64,000 nucleotides of DNA from assembly GCA_016223165.1 (NCBI GenBank), contig JACRPO010000009.1:1-64000 (forward strand). The letters run 5' to 3'. The notes below the pieces were generated by a model that searched no databases, was not told the DNA's origin, and saw only the letters and a program-made list of their open reading frames with translations. How positions within the stretch are numbered: the stretch's first letter is position 1; every line of letters starts with the position of its first letter. Source of the stretch: Burkholderiales bacterium. Its GTDB lineage: Bacteria > Pseudomonadota > Gammaproteobacteria > Burkholderiales > Burkholderiaceae_C. This document shows positions 46,060 through 55,142 of this stretch, one piece after another. The position numbers and the translations under genes are program-made.

Positions 46060-46656
46060 ATGCGCGTGCTGATGGTCTACTGCCACCCCGTCGAAGGCAG
46101 CTTCAACGCCGCCGTGCGCGACCGCGCGCTCGCCGTGCTGCGCTCGGCCGGGCACGAGGTCGAGCTCGTGGACCTGTACCGCGAGGGCTTCGACCCGGTG
46201 CTCAGCACTGCCGAGCGCGAGGCCTATCTCGCCGACACGGCGTGGGTCGTGGCGCGCGTGCAGCGGCACGTCGACCTGCTGATGCGCACCGAAGGCCTCG
46301 TCTTCGTCTACCCGACCTGGTGGTACGGGCCGCCGGCCATGCTCAAGGGCTGGCTGGAGCGCACCTGGCTGCCCGACGTCGCCTTCACGGTGCCGAAGAA
46401 GAAGGGCGAGCGGGCGGGGCCAGGGCTGCGCCACATCCGGTGGCTCTGCTGCATCACGACCTCGGGCTCGCCCTGGTGGTGGCTGCAGCTGATCCGCGAC
46501 CCGGGCCGCATGCTCTTCGTGCGCGGCGTGCGGGCGCTGATGGCCAGGCGGTGCAAGGTGACCTGGCTGCAGCTGTTCAGCATGAACAACGTGGACGAAG
46601 GCGATTTGAAGAGGTTTCTCGAGCGTGTCGGGCGGACGCTGGGAGCTGTGCGATGA
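46060..46656 (+). CDS. NAD(P)H:quinone oxidoreductase, flavodoxin-like fold
   Basis: A 198-residue KefF/MdaB-type flavoprotein: MRVLMVYCHPVEGSFNAAVRD is the FMN phosphate-binding start and GLVFVYPTWWYGPPAMLKGWLERTW is the family hallmark. It would reduce quinones or azo compounds with NAD(P)H. It lies 43 bases after the binding-protein gene and may be the last gene of that operon. Its final six codons are part of a 48-base tandem duplication that continues past the stop. Confidence 0.88.
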   Translation: MRVLMVYCHPVEGSFNAAVRDRALAVLRSAGHEVELVDLYREGFDPVLSTAEREAYLADTAWVVARVQRHVDLLMRTEGLVFVYPTWWYGPPAMLKGWLERTWLPDVAFTVPKKKGERAGPGLRHIRWLCCITTSGSPWWWLQLIRDPGRMLFVRGVRALMARRCKVTWLQLFSMNNVDEGDLKRFLERVGRTLGAVR

Positions 46657-46733
46657 CTCGTTCGACGTGTGCAGCGAGCAAGGCCGCTGGGGGCTGTGCG
46701 ATGACTCGTTCGACGTGTGCGGCGAGCAAGGCC
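46638..46733 (+). repeat. 48-bp tandem duplication across a gene end
   Basis: Two consecutive 48-base units (46638-46685 and 46686-46733) differ at only two positions. The first includes the last codons and stop of the quinone reductase gene; the second repeats them after the stop. Since 48 is a multiple of three and the stop is kept, the protein is unchanged. Confidence 0.9.
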
Positions 46734-46760
46734 GCGGGCGGGAGCGCGTCGGGGCTGATA

Positions 46761-46922
46761 TGCGGCGGTCGGGCCCTGGGGGCCCGACTCCCTTCCGCTG
46801 CTCGGGTTGGGGTCGCGCGAACAACTCGCTTCACTCGCTGCGCTCGTTTCGCTCAAACAGTGTTCGCGAGTCAGTTTACGAAGCGCGCGAGTACGCGCGC
46901 CGACCCCAGCCCTGCGCTGCTC
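46761..46922 (+). repeat. Structured repeat family 1, copy C
   Basis: The copy begins with an 8-bp hairpin GTCGGGCC-CTGGG-GGCCCGAC (46768-46788). Next is the stem CGCGAACA (46816-46823) with TGTTCGCG (46861-46868) around the CTCGCT/CGCTC core, and then the invariant AGTA-loop hairpin (46883-46900). Its reverse complement is copy D at 47262-47420. The first two stems differ in sequence from copies A and B but remain perfectly paired. Confidence 0.85.
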
Positions 46923-47261
46923 GCCTTGCAGGCCGCACCGGGCCCAAGGGCCCGGTCGCTCGCCAGGCACAAACAGTCCCCCGGACTGTTTGTGTCCGGG
47001 CTCGCCGCCGCAAATGCGCCTCGCCGCGCTCCCGCCCACGTCCTTACGGCACCAGCGGTGGCATGCGAGGGGTCTGCGCTTGGCCGGGCTCGCGCGCGCG
47101 GCCTTGCACCGCCGGCAGTGCCATGCGAGTCTTGTGCACCTCGCAGGGCTTCCGCCTGCGGTCTTCTTGCAGGCACTCACGATGGCATGCGCCTGCTCGA
47201 ACACCAACCCTGGTTCCGCGAAGGGATGTGCGGGCAGGGCGCGGCGCGCATCTGCGGCGCT
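46923..47261. other. Non-coding spacer with hairpins between repeat copies C and D
   Basis: No credible gene is seen in this 339-base segment. It holds a perfect 9-bp hairpin ACCGGGCCC/GGGCCCGGT (46937-46956) and a perfect 12-bp hairpin CACAAACAGTCC/GGACTGTTTGTG with a CCC loop (46968-46994). After these come about three imperfect units of 55-60 bases that share GGGCT, CTTGCA and GGCATGCG words. Confidence 0.65.
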
Positions 47262-47420
47262 GAGCAGCGCAGGGGTCCTGGCCGCGCGCGTACTCGCGCG
47301 CATCCACATCTGACTCGCGAACACTGTCTGAGCGAAACGAGCGCAGCGAGTGAAGCGAGTTGTTCGCGGGCCAGGACCCCGAGCACGGAAGGGGGTCGGC
47401 CCTCCGGGGCCGACCGCCGC
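47262..47420 (-). repeat. Structured repeat family 1, copy D
   Basis: Inverted partner of copy C. On the minus strand it opens with GTCGGCCC-CGGA-GGGCCGAC (47395-47414), where the inner pairs differ from copy C on both sides so that pairing is kept. The CGCGAACA/TGTTCGCG stem (47316-47323 with 47361-47368) and the AGTA-loop hairpin (47284-47301) follow. The remaining bases to 47540, upstream of ridA, show nothing recognisable. Confidence 0.85.
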
Positions 47421-47540
47421 AGCTAAGCGACGCGACCTGCCCGCACAGCCCTTCGCCGCCACCTGAGCGACCCGGCATCGACTCGCGCATACCCCTTTGC
47501 CGCCACAACCTTCAAAGTACGCCACAACGCCAGCGAACAA

Positions 47541-48023
47541 ATGTCAGCCACCGGCCAACCCCTAGCCCGCTACGCCGCGATGAAGCGCATCGGCGACATG
47601 GTCTACATGTCGGGCGTCATCGCCGTCGACCCGGCCACGCGCACCGTCGTGCACAGCTTCGAGCAACTCCCCGCCGACGTGCGGCAGCAGCTCGGCGAAA
47701 CCGGCGAGATGAGTGTCGACATCTTCCAGGCGCCGGTGCTGGTGCAAAGCTGGTTCGTGCTCAACCGCATCCGCGAACTCGCCGAGCAGGCCGGCGGCGG
47801 CATGGGTGATGTCTTCAAGCTGGTGCAGTACTTCACCGACCTGCGCGACTACCCGCTCTACAACCGCGTGCGCCGCCTGTTCTATCCCGGCGAGCCGCCG
47901 GTCAGCACCGTCGTCGAAGTGAGCGGCATGCTGCCCAGCCGCGAGGTGCGCATCGAGGTCGAGGCGACGGCGTTCATCCCGGCGGCGAAAGACGCGAAGA
48001 GCCCGAAGCCCCCGACAGGCTGA
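47541..48023 (+). CDS. RidA-family protein
   Basis: A 160-residue YjgF/YER057c/UK114-fold protein. It has MVYMSGVIAVDPATRTVV, GDVFKLVQYFTDLRDYPLYNRV and a C-terminal PPVSTVVEVSGMLPSREVRIEVEATAF, matching the RidA trimer fold; the Arg that binds the 2-imino acid carboxylate in true RidA (usually R-x-x in the S-R-x-C-x-Q region) is not obvious, so the activity is unsure. It starts the group ridA-reductase-aceE, with seven bases to the next gene. Confidence 0.85.
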   Translation: MSATGQPLARYAAMKRIGDMVYMSGVIAVDPATRTVVHSFEQLPADVRQQLGETGEMSVDIFQAPVLVQSWFVLNRIRELAEQAGGGMGDVFKLVQYFTDLRDYPLYNRVRRLFYPGEPPVSTVVEVSGMLPSREVRIEVEATAFIPAAKDAKSPKPPTG

Positions 48024-48030
48024 ACCCCGA

Positions 48031-49092
48031 ATGCTTGCCCGCACCCTCACCGTGCGCGTCTCGCGCAGGATGCTGATGACGACGGATGTCACCGCCTTCG
48101 AGCTCGTGCATCCGTGGGGCCGCGCGCTGCCGGGCTACCGTGCCGGCGCGCACATCGACGTCTACCTGCCCGGCGGCTTCATGCGCCAGTATTCGTTGGC
48201 GCAGGCGCCGGTGCCGGCACCGGCGGGGCCCGGCGCTCCGGACCCAGGCTGTGCGCGCTACGTCATCGGCGTCAAGCGCGAGCCTTCCGGCCGCGGCGGC
48301 TCGGCCTCGCTGCACGAACGCGTGCAGGAAGGTGACCTGCTCGCCATCAGCACGCCGCGCAACACCTTCCCGCTGCACCCCGAAGCGCGCCATCACCTGC
48401 TGCTGGCGGGCGGCATCGGCCTCACGCCTCTGCTGGCGATGGCGCAGCAGCTCGCGCGCGAGGGCGGCGCCTTCACGCTGTGCGTGTTCGCGCGCAGCCG
48501 CGAGCACTTGGCATTTGCCGAAGAGCTGGTGGCACTCGGGCCGAACGTGCGCCGGCACTTCGACGAGCCGGCGGATCCCGTTGCGGGGTCGCCGGCGCAG
48601 CGGCTCGACATCGCCGAGCTCTTGCGCCGCGCCGAGCCGGGCACCCACCTGTACCTGTGCGGCCCGGCCGGCTTCATGCGCGCGGTGCTCGATGCCGCCG
48701 CTCAGTGCCATTGGCCCGAGGCGCAGGTGCACCTCGAGTACTTCGCGCCGCCGGCGGCCGATGCCGTCGGGCTCGACGAGCCCTTCACCCTCGTCATCGC
48801 CGGCCGCGGCATCGAGCTGCCGGTGGCCGCCGACCAGAGCGCCGTCGATGCGCTGCACGACATCGGCATCGACGTGCCCACTTCGTGCTCGCAGGGCGTG
48901 TGCGGCACCTGCGTCGTGCCGCTGGCGGCCGACGAGACGGCGGGTGGGATGGGTGCGACGGGTGCCACAAGTGCCATGAGCGAGCCCGACCACCGCGACC
49001 ACTGCCTCACCGCCACCGAGAGGCGCGCCAAGGTGGCGCTGTGCTGCTCGCGCGCCCGCGCCGGCGGGCGGCTCGTGGTGGCGCTGGCCTGA
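48031..49092 (+). CDS. VanB-type oxidoreductase with C-terminal [2Fe-2S] ferredoxin domain
   Basis: A 353-residue phthalate-dioxygenase-reductase-type protein. A flavin domain (about 1-115, with MRQYSLAQAP), a NAD domain (about 120-250, HHLLLAGGIGLTPLLAMAQQL and YLCGPAGFM) and a plant-type ferredoxin domain (SCSQGVCGTCVVPL, last Cys CC near 335) are in the usual order. A roughly 25-residue insertion lies between the second and third ferredoxin cysteine regions. It would pass electrons from NADH to a Rieske oxygenase, but no oxygenase gene adjoins it. Confidence 0.9.
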   Translation: MLARTLTVRVSRRMLMTTDVTAFELVHPWGRALPGYRAGAHIDVYLPGGFMRQYSLAQAPVPAPAGPGAPDPGCARYVIGVKREPSGRGGSASLHERVQEGDLLAISTPRNTFPLHPEARHHLLLAGGIGLTPLLAMAQQLAREGGAFTLCVFARSREHLAFAEELVALGPNVRRHFDEPADPVAGSPAQRLDIAELLRRAEPGTHLYLCGPAGFMRAVLDAAAQCHWPEAQVHLEYFAPPAADAVGLDEPFTLVIAGRGIELPVAADQSAVDALHDIGIDVPTSCSQGVCGTCVVPLAADETAGGMGATGATSAMSEPDHRDHCLTATERRAKVALCCSRARAGGRLVVALA

Positions 49093-49112
49093 CGAAGAAC
49101 GGAGAAGGCCCG

Positions 49113-52052
49113 ATGAGTGCCCTGCCGCAAGATCCGCACGAGCCGCGAGACCCGCAGGAGCCGCAGGAGCCGCAAGATCGGCGCGAGCCGGCGATCCCGA
49201 GCGAGCCACCGGCGCCCACGACCGCCGTGCCCGCGCCCCCCGCTTCCTCGGCTACCCCCGCCGCCTCGCCCACCTCGGCCGCGCCAGGCGTCTCGTCCGT
49301 CAACGCCGCCTTCTGGCGCGTCATGCCGCCCGACGCCGACGCGGCCGAAACCGCCGAGTGGCTGCAGGGCTTCGAATCCCTCGTGCGCGCCGAGGGTCGC
49401 GAGCGCGGCACCTACATCCTGCGCCGCCTGCTCGACGAGGCGCGCCGCCTGCGCGTGCCGCTGCCGCCGGTGCTGAACACGCCCTACATCAACACCATCG
49501 CGCTCGACGGCCAGCCGCAGTACCCCGGCCAGCTCGAACTCGAGTCGCGCATCGCCGGCATCGTGCGCTGGAACGCGCTGGCAATGGTGGTGCGCGCCAA
49601 CCGCGAGTCGGCCGACCTCGGCGGCCACATCGCCACCTACGCCAGCATCGCCGACCTCTTCGAAGTAGGCTTCAACCACTTCTTCCGCGGCGGCGGCAAC
49701 GGCGCCCTCCCCGGCACCGGCCGCAACGGCGCCAGCACGAGCGAAGGCGATCTCGTCTTCTTCCAGCCGCACGCCTCGCCGGGCGTCTATGCGCGCGCCT
49801 TTCTGGAAGGGCGCCTGTCCGCGCGCCACCTCGAGCTCTACCGGCAGGAGACCCATGGCAGCGGCCTCTCGAGCTACTGCCACCCCTGGCTGATGCCGGA
49901 CTTCTGGCAGTTCCCCACCGGCTCGATGGGCCTCGGCCCGCTCACCGCCATCTACCAGGCGCGCTTCATGCGCTACCTGCGCGACCGCGGCCTCGCGCGC
50001 CCGCACGCCGGGCGCCAGCGTATGGTCTGGGCCTTCGTCGGCGACGGCGAGATGGACGAGCCCGAGTCGCTCGCCGGCCTGAGCCTGGCCGCACGCGAGG
50101 GCCTCGACAACCTCGTCTTCGTCGTCAACTGCAACCTGCAGCGCCTCGACGGGCCCGTGCGCGGCAACGGCAGCGTCGTGCAGGAGCTCGAGGGCCTGTT
50201 CGCCGGCGCCGGCTGGAACGTCATCAAGCTGCTTTGGGGCAGCGACTGGGACCCGCTGTTCGCGCGCGACCACGAAGGCATCCTCGTCAAGCGCCTGCAC
50301 GAGACGGTGGACGGCGAGTTCCAGAAGTACGCCGCCACCGACGGCCGCTTCAACCGCGAGCACTTCTTCAACAAGTACCCGGAGCTGAAGGCGCTCGTCG
50401 CCGATCTCTCCGACGACGATATCGACCGCCTCAAGCGCGGCGGCCACGACCCGGTGAAGATCCACGCCGCCTACGACGCCGCCGTGCACCCGCGCCCCGG
50501 CCAGGGCGGCCGCCCGACCGTCATCCTGGCGCAGACCAAGAAGGGCTACGGCATGGGCCACTGGGGCCAGGGCAAGATGGGTTCGCACCAGCAGAAGAAG
50601 CTGGACGACGAAGCGCTGCTGGCGTTCCGCGACCGCTTCGCGCTGCCGATGAGCGAGGCCGACGTGGTGGCGCTCGAGTTCTGCCGGCCGGCCGACGACA
50701 GCCCCGAGATGCGCTACCTGCACGCGCGGCGCGAGGCGCTCGGCGGGTACCTGCCGGCACGCCGCGGCAAGGCCGCCGCGCTGCCGCCCTCGGCGGCCAT
50801 CGCCCCAGCCGAGACCGCCCGCCTCGCCCTGCGCCAGGCGCACCGGGAACAGAGCACGACGATGGTCTTCGTGCAGCAGCTGACGCAGCTGCTGCGCGAC
50901 CCGGCCATCGGCCGGCACATCGTGCCCATCGTCGCCGACGAGGCGCGCACCTTCGGCATGCAGAGCCTGTTCCGCGAGTTCGCGATCTATGCCGCGCAGG
51001 GCCAGCTCTACGAGCCCGAAGACCGCGACGAGCTGCTGTACTACAAGGAGAGCCAGTCGGGGCAGATCCTCGAAGAGGGCATCAACGAGGCGGGCGCGCT
51101 GAGCAGCTGGATCGCCGCCGCCACCGCCTACAGCGCGCACGGCGTGCCGATGCTGCCCTTCTACATCTTCTACTCGTGCTTCGGCTTCCAGCGCGTCGGC
51201 GACCTCATCTTCTGCGCCGCCGACAGCCGCGCGCGCGGCTTCCTGGTCGGCGCCACCGCAGGCCGCACCACGCTCTCGGGCGAAGGGCTGCAGCACCAGG
51301 ACGGCACCAGCCTGCTGGCGGCGAGCACGGTGCCCAACTGCCGCGCCTGGGACCCTGCCTTCGGCTACGAGCTCGTGCACATCGTGGCGCATGGCATCCA
51401 GCGCATGCTGTACGAGCAGCGCGACGAGTTCCACTACCTCACGGTGATGAACGAGAACGCGCCGCAGCCGCCGCTGCCGGCGGGCGTGACGGCCGCGCAC
51501 ATCACGAGTGGCCTTTACCGGCTGCCGATGCGCGAAGGCGCCGCGGCGCCACGCGTGCGGCTGGTGGGCAGCGGCATGATCCTGCACGAGGTCATCGCCG
51601 CCGCCGGCCTGCTGCGCGAGCTCTTCGAGGTCGAGGCCGAGGTCTGGAGCGCCACCAGCTTCGGCGAGCTCGCACGCCAGGCGCGCGAGGTGCAGCGCGA
51701 AGGGCGCCTGCATCCGCAGGGGCCCGAGGAGCACCTGACGCCGGTCAGCCACGTCGAGGCCAGCCTCGGCGGCACGCTGCCGGTGGTGGCCGCCACCGAC
51801 TACGTGCGCGCCGTGCCGCAGCTGGTGGCCGAGTACGTCGGCGCGCCCTACACGACGCTCGGCACCGACGGCTTCGGCCGCAGCGCGACGCGGCGCGACC
51901 TGCGCCGCTTCTTCGAGGTCGACCGCCAGCATGTGGCGCTGGCGGCGCTCGTCGCCCTCGCCGACATCGGCGCCTGGCCGCGCGAGGCACTGCCCGAGGC
52001 GACGCAGCGCCTGGGCATCGTCGCCGAGCGCACACCGCCCTGGCTGGCCTGA
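49113..52052 (+). CDS. aceE: Pyruvate dehydrogenase E1 component, homodimeric AceE type
   Basis: A 979-residue thiamine-diphosphate enzyme. Residues 1-65 are a low-complexity Pro/Glu/Ala tail not found in the usual 890-residue enzymes. The E1 body starts at NAAFWRVMPPDADAAETAEWL; the cofactor motif runs from GDGEMDEPES near residue 310 to NCNLQRLDGPVRGN, and QSGQILEEGINEAGALSSWIA is as in AceE. It decarboxylates pyruvate (or a related 2-oxo acid) for an E2 that is not encoded nearby. It may be an extra copy beside a housekeeping complex, perhaps serving the ridA-reductase pair upstream. Confidence 0.9.
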   Translation: MSALPQDPHEPRDPQEPQEPQDRREPAIPSEPPAPTTAVPAPPASSATPAASPTSAAPGVSSVNAAFWRVMPPDADAAETAEWLQGFESLVRAEGRERGTYILRRLLDEARRLRVPLPPVLNTPYINTIALDGQPQYPGQLELESRIAGIVRWNALAMVVRANRESADLGGHIATYASIADLFEVGFNHFFRGGGNGALPGTGRNGASTSEGDLVFFQPHASPGVYARAFLEGRLSARHLELYRQETHGSGLSSYCHPWLMPDFWQFPTGSMGLGPLTAIYQARFMRYLRDRGLARPHAGRQRMVWAFVGDGEMDEPESLAGLSLAAREGLDNLVFVVNCNLQRLDGPVRGNGSVVQELEGLFAGAGWNVIKLLWGSDWDPLFARDHEGILVKRLHETVDGEFQKYAATDGRFNREHFFNKYPELKALVADLSDDDIDRLKRGGHDPVKIHAAYDAAVHPRPGQGGRPTVILAQTKKGYGMGHWGQGKMGSHQQKKLDDEALLAFRDRFALPMSEADVVALEFCRPADDSPEMRYLHARREALGGYLPARRGKAAALPPSAAIAPAETARLALRQAHREQSTTMVFVQQLTQLLRDPAIGRHIVPIVADEARTFGMQSLFREFAIYAAQGQLYEPEDRDELLYYKESQSGQILEEGINEAGALSSWIAAATAYSAHGVPMLPFYIFYSCFGFQRVGDLIFCAADSRARGFLVGATAGRTTLSGEGLQHQDGTSLLAASTVPNCRAWDPAFGYELVHIVAHGIQRMLYEQRDEFHYLTVMNENAPQPPLPAGVTAAHITSGLYRLPMREGAAAPRVRLVGSGMILHEVIAAAGLLRELFEVEAEVWSATSFGELARQAREVQREGRLHPQGPEEHLTPVSHVEASLGGTLPVVAATDYVRAVPQLVAEYVGAPYTTLGTDGFGRSATRRDLRRFFEVDRQHVALAALVALADIGAWPREALPEATQRLGIVAERTPPWLA

Positions 52053-52152
52053 GAAGCCCCAGCGGCGGCGCCAACGCCGGGCGCACTCACCTGCGGCGCC
52101 CGGTTCTGCTACGCGGCGCTTGCTCTCGTGGTCGCGTGCGGCGGTCGTGGCG

Positions 52153-52267
52153 CGCCAAGGACGCCGGGTGGTCGGCTCCGCGAATGTCCTCTTCCGGCGG
52201 CCCAGCTTCGCTGGTCCCCCGGATGCCCCCTTGATTTCGCTACGCCGACCACCCGGCATCCTTGGCG
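52153..52267 (+). repeat. Structured repeat family 2, copy E
   Basis: An outer stem pairs 52153-52175 with 52245-52267 (22 of 23 positions). It encloses a 50-base core (52185-52234) with an inner hairpin around CCAGC-TTC-GCTGG. The core recurs in reverse complement at 52348-52397 with three differences. The outer stems of the two copies are unrelated in sequence. It lies 100 bases after the aceE stop and could end transcription, though no T tract is present. Confidence 0.85.
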
Positions 52268-52313
52268 TGGCACCGGGGTTTGTCTTCGACGAGGGAACGC
52301 CACCGCCGGTGCC

Positions 52314-52430
52314 GGATCGGGACGATGGGGCGCCCTGCACAGCAAGGTCAAGGGGGCATTCGGTGGACCAGCGAAGCTGGGCCGCCGAAAGAGGACACGA
52401 GCGGTGCAGGGCGCCCCGTCGGCCCGATCC
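52314..52430 (-). repeat. Structured repeat family 2, copy F
   Basis: An outer stem pairs 52314-52340 with 52404-52430 (25 of 27 positions plus one G-T). The inverted 50-base core is at 52348-52397. Relative to copy E, one base pair of the inner stem changes from C-G to T-A on both sides. It faces copy E across a 46-base linker that contains its own 8-bp stem (GGCACCGG with CCGGTGCC). Copy F lies downstream of the aquaporin gene. Nothing else is seen in the gap 52053-52511. Confidence 0.85.
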
Positions 52431-52511
52431 CGCCACCACACGTCGCAGGGCAATCCGATGAGACCAGACCGGCATCACGGCCCGCATTGGGGCCTCGGGC
52501 GAGCTTCGACC

Positions 52512-53201
52512 TCAGCTTTCCTCGCTGCCAATGAATCGATAGATGCCCGCGCCAACCAACGCGCCGACGATGGGCGCCACCCAGAACGCCCACAGCTGCT
52601 GCATCGCCAGCCCGCCGGCGAAGAGCGCGACGCCGGTGCTGCGTGCCGGGTTGACCGAGGTGTTGGTCACCGGGATGCTGATGAGGTGGATCAGCGTCAG
52701 GGCCAGCCCGATGGCGATGGGCGCGAAGCCGGCGGGCGCCCGCTTGTCGGTGGCACCGAGGATGATGATGAGGAAGAAGGCCGTCATCACAACCTCGGAG
52801 ACGAGGGCCGCGATCATCGAATACTTGCCCGGCGAATGCTCGCCGAAGCCGTTGCTGGCGAAGCCCTTCGCGGCGTCGAACCCCGCCGCGCCCGAGGCGA
52901 TCACGTAGAGCACTGCGGCCGCCGCGATCGCGCCAAGCACCTGCGCGACGACGTAGGGCACGAGCTGCGAGGCCGGGAATCGCCCACCGGCCCACAGGCC
53001 CACCGAGACCGCCGGGTTCAGGTGGCAGCCGGAGATGTGGCCGATGGCATAGGCCATCGTCAGCACCGTGAGCCCGAACGCCAGCGAGACGCCTAGCAGG
53101 CCGATGCCCACCTGCGGGAAGGCTGCCGCGAGCACAGCGCTGCCGCAGCCGCCGAGCACGAGCCAGAACGTGCCGAAGAACTCTGCACCGTAGACCTTCA
53201 T
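52512..53201 (-). CDS. aqpZ: Aquaporin Z
   Basis: A 229-residue aquaporin with six helices and both NPA boxes, as HLNPAVSVG and [30 protein letters not shown] at the N terminus and the Phe/His/Thr/Arg filter context ([13 protein letters not shown]) mark a water channel rather than a glycerol facilitator. It is transcribed alone. An array of octamers precedes it at 53245-53284. Confidence 0.93.
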   Translation of the reverse strand: MKVYGAEFFGTFWLVLGGCGSAVLAAAFPQVGIGLLGVSLAFGLTVLTMAYAIGHISGCHLNPAVSVGLWAGGRFPASQLVPYVVAQVLGAIAAAAVLYVIASGAAGFDAAKGFASNGFGEHSPGKYSMIAALVSEVVMTAFFLIIILGATDKRAPAGFAPIAIGLALTLIHLISIPVTNTSVNPARSTGVALFAGGLAMQQLWAFWVAPIVGALVGAGIYRFIGSEES

Positions 53202-53244
53202 GGAGACTCTCCTCTCGATGTGATGTTGTCGGCGCGCCGCGGCG

Positions 53245-53284
53245 GCATGACCGCATGACTGCATGACTGCATGACTGCATGACC
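53245..53284 (+). repeat. Five tandem GCATGAC(T/C) octamers upstream of aqpZ
   Basis: Five head-to-tail 8-base units, the outer two ending C and the middle three ending T, lie 44 bases upstream of the aqpZ start. Short arrays like this can gain or lose units by slippage, which would change promoter spacing. The rest of the 53202-53385 gap shows nothing recognisable. Confidence 0.9.
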
Positions 53285-53385
53285 GTACAACTGAGCGGCC
53301 GCGCGCGGCGCGCATCGTCGCACACGCACCCCGCTGCCAGCCCCAGCCGTTGGGCGGGGGCGACGCATCGCTTCGATGCCGCGCT

Positions 53386-54972
53386 TCAGTCGAACCGTAT
53401 CCAGTGCCCGCGCACGGCGTTGTCGGGCATCACCACCGGCGTGACGTGGCGCAGCGATGCCCAGGTGATCATCTGGCGGTGGATGGGCAGCACGACGAAG
53501 AGCTCCTGCGCGCGGCGCTGCGCCTGCGCGATCAGCTGCGCGCGCTTGGCGGTGTCCATCTCGCTGCCGGCGGCATCGATGAGCGCGTCGAGCTGCTCGT
53601 CGCCGACACGGCCGTAGTTGTAGCCACCCTTCTGCGTGCGCGGATCGTGCCGGTGCACGACCGGGTCGAGCAGGCCCTGCGCGTCGGTGGTGCCGCCGCC
53701 CCAGCCGAGCAGGTACATGCTCGTGTCCAGCCGCTCGATCTTCTGGAAGAACAGCGTCTTCGGCCGCGCGTCGACGCGCAGCTTCACGCCCACGCGCGCC
53801 AGCATCGCGGCCACCGCCACGCACAGCGCCTGGTCGTTGACGTAGCGGTCGTTCGGGCAGTCGAGCGTGAGCTCGAAGCCCTCGCGATAGCCGGCTTCCG
53901 CGAGCAGGCGGCGCGCGCGCACGGGGTCGGCCGGCGGGCGACGCTCGAGCTCGGGCGCCAGGCAGCCCACGGCCGCCGTGGCCAGGCAGGCCGTGGTGAC
54001 CGACTGGCCGCGCATCGTGCCCGTGCGCAGCGCCTCGGCATCGATGGCGAGCGCGAAGGCCTCGCGCACGCGCACGTCCTTGAACGGGTTGCGACCCTTG
54101 ACGCTGGCGCTGACGAGCTCGTCGCGGAACTGATCCATGACGAAGAACAGCACCCGGTTCTCGGGCCCCTGCACGAGCTTGACGCTGCGCTCGCGCTGCA
54201 GCCTCGGCAGGTCCTGCGGCGGCGTGTCGTGCGTGAAGTCGATGTCGCCCGAGAGCAGCGCCGCCATGCGCGTGCTGTCGTTGGCGATCGGCGTGTAGAC
54301 CATGCGCGTCACGTTGCCCTCGAAGCGGTCCCACCAGGCGGGGTTGCGCGCCAGCGTGACGCGGATGCCGGGCTCGAAGCGCACCAGCACGAAGGGCCCG
54401 GTGCCCATGGCATTGCGTGTCGAATGCGCCTCCTCCTTCTTCGTGAAGTCGGGCACGCGTGCCGCGCCATTCGCCTTGCACCAGGCGGCGCTCATGATGC
54501 GCACGTTGAGCTGGTGCTCCAGCAGCAGCGGGTTGGGCTTGTCGAGCCGCAGCTCGAAGCTGCGCTCGTCGATCAGCACCGGCTTGCCGAGCTGGCGCGC
54601 GAAGTAGGCCTGCTGCGAGCTCGCCTGCTGTGCGCGCTCGATCGAGAACACGGCATCGGCGGCGGTGAGCGCGCTGCCGTCGGAGAACTTGACCCCGGCG
54701 CGCATCGTGAAGCGCCAGGTGGTGTCGTTCACCACCGTCCACGACTCGGCCAGCGCTGGCTCGATCTGCTGCTGCCGGTTGCGCCGCGCCAGCTGCTCGT
54801 AGACGTGGCCGACGATGTTGTCGGTGAGGCCCTCGTTGAACGAGTGCGGGTCCATCGTGCCGATGTCGCCGCGCCCGGCCCAGCGCAAGGTGTTGGCTTG
54901 GGTGGCGGTGGTGGTGGCGGCGCCGAGCAGGCACAGGCCAAGCGCGAGCAGGCGACGGGTCAGCGGGGTCAT
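53386..54972 (-). CDS. Peptide/opine-type ABC substrate-binding protein
   Basis: A 528-residue periplasmic binding protein of SBP family 5 (DppA/OppA). The signal peptide [19 protein letters not shown] is followed by [21 protein letters not shown] and the family segments [25 protein letters not shown] and [15 protein letters not shown]. No permease or ATPase of the Dpp type adjoins it, so it may feed a transporter encoded elsewhere. It follows the amine dehydrogenase operon after 170 bases on the same strand. Confidence 0.9.
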   Translation of the reverse strand: MTPLTRRLLALGLCLLGAATTTATQANTLRWAGRGDIGTMDPHSFNEGLTDNIVGHVYEQLARRNRQQQIEPALAESWTVVNDTTWRFTMRAGVKFSDGSALTAADAVFSIERAQQASSQQAYFARQLGKPVLIDERSFELRLDKPNPLLLEHQLNVRIMSAAWCKANGAARVPDFTKKEEAHSTRNAMGTGPFVLVRFEPGIRVTLARNPAWWDRFEGNVTRMVYTPIANDSTRMAALLSGDIDFTHDTPPQDLPRLQRERSVKLVQGPENRVLFFVMDQFRDELVSASVKGRNPFKDVRVREAFALAIDAEALRTGTMRGQSVTTACLATAAVGCLAPELERRPPADPVRARRLLAEAGYREGFELTLDCPNDRYVNDQALCVAVAAMLARVGVKLRVDARPKTLFFQKIERLDTSMYLLGWGGGTTDAQGLLDPVVHRHDPRTQKGGYNYGRVGDEQLDALIDAAGSEMDTAKRAQLIAQAQRRAQELFVVLPIHRQMITWASLRHVTPVVMPDNAVRGHWIRFD

Positions 54973-55142
54973 CGGGCCTCCCGAGCAGGCCGAGCGGCCC
55001 GCGGCGGCATTCTGACGCTTCGGGAGCGGCCGCGACGAGTTGCGCGGCGGCAGGGGACGCCAGCCCACAAGCAGATCGTCGGCCACTGGCCACGGCCGCA
55101 TCGCCCTTGCCGGTCGACGCCCCGGGTGGCCGGCGTTCCGGA

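Noticed and set aside
46923-47261. CRISPR array
   Set aside because: The imperfect units are too diverged, the spacing is irregular, there are no unique spacers of constant length and no cas genes.
46625-47540. Several frames translating to SLRSLRSFRS-like strings in the repeat block
   Set aside because: They come from the structured repeat core and occur in every frame and copy; low complexity and covarying stems argue for a nucleic-acid element, not a protein.
53245-53284. Replication-origin-like iterons
   Set aside because: Five octamers without DnaA boxes, an AT-rich stretch or a rep gene do not support an origin.
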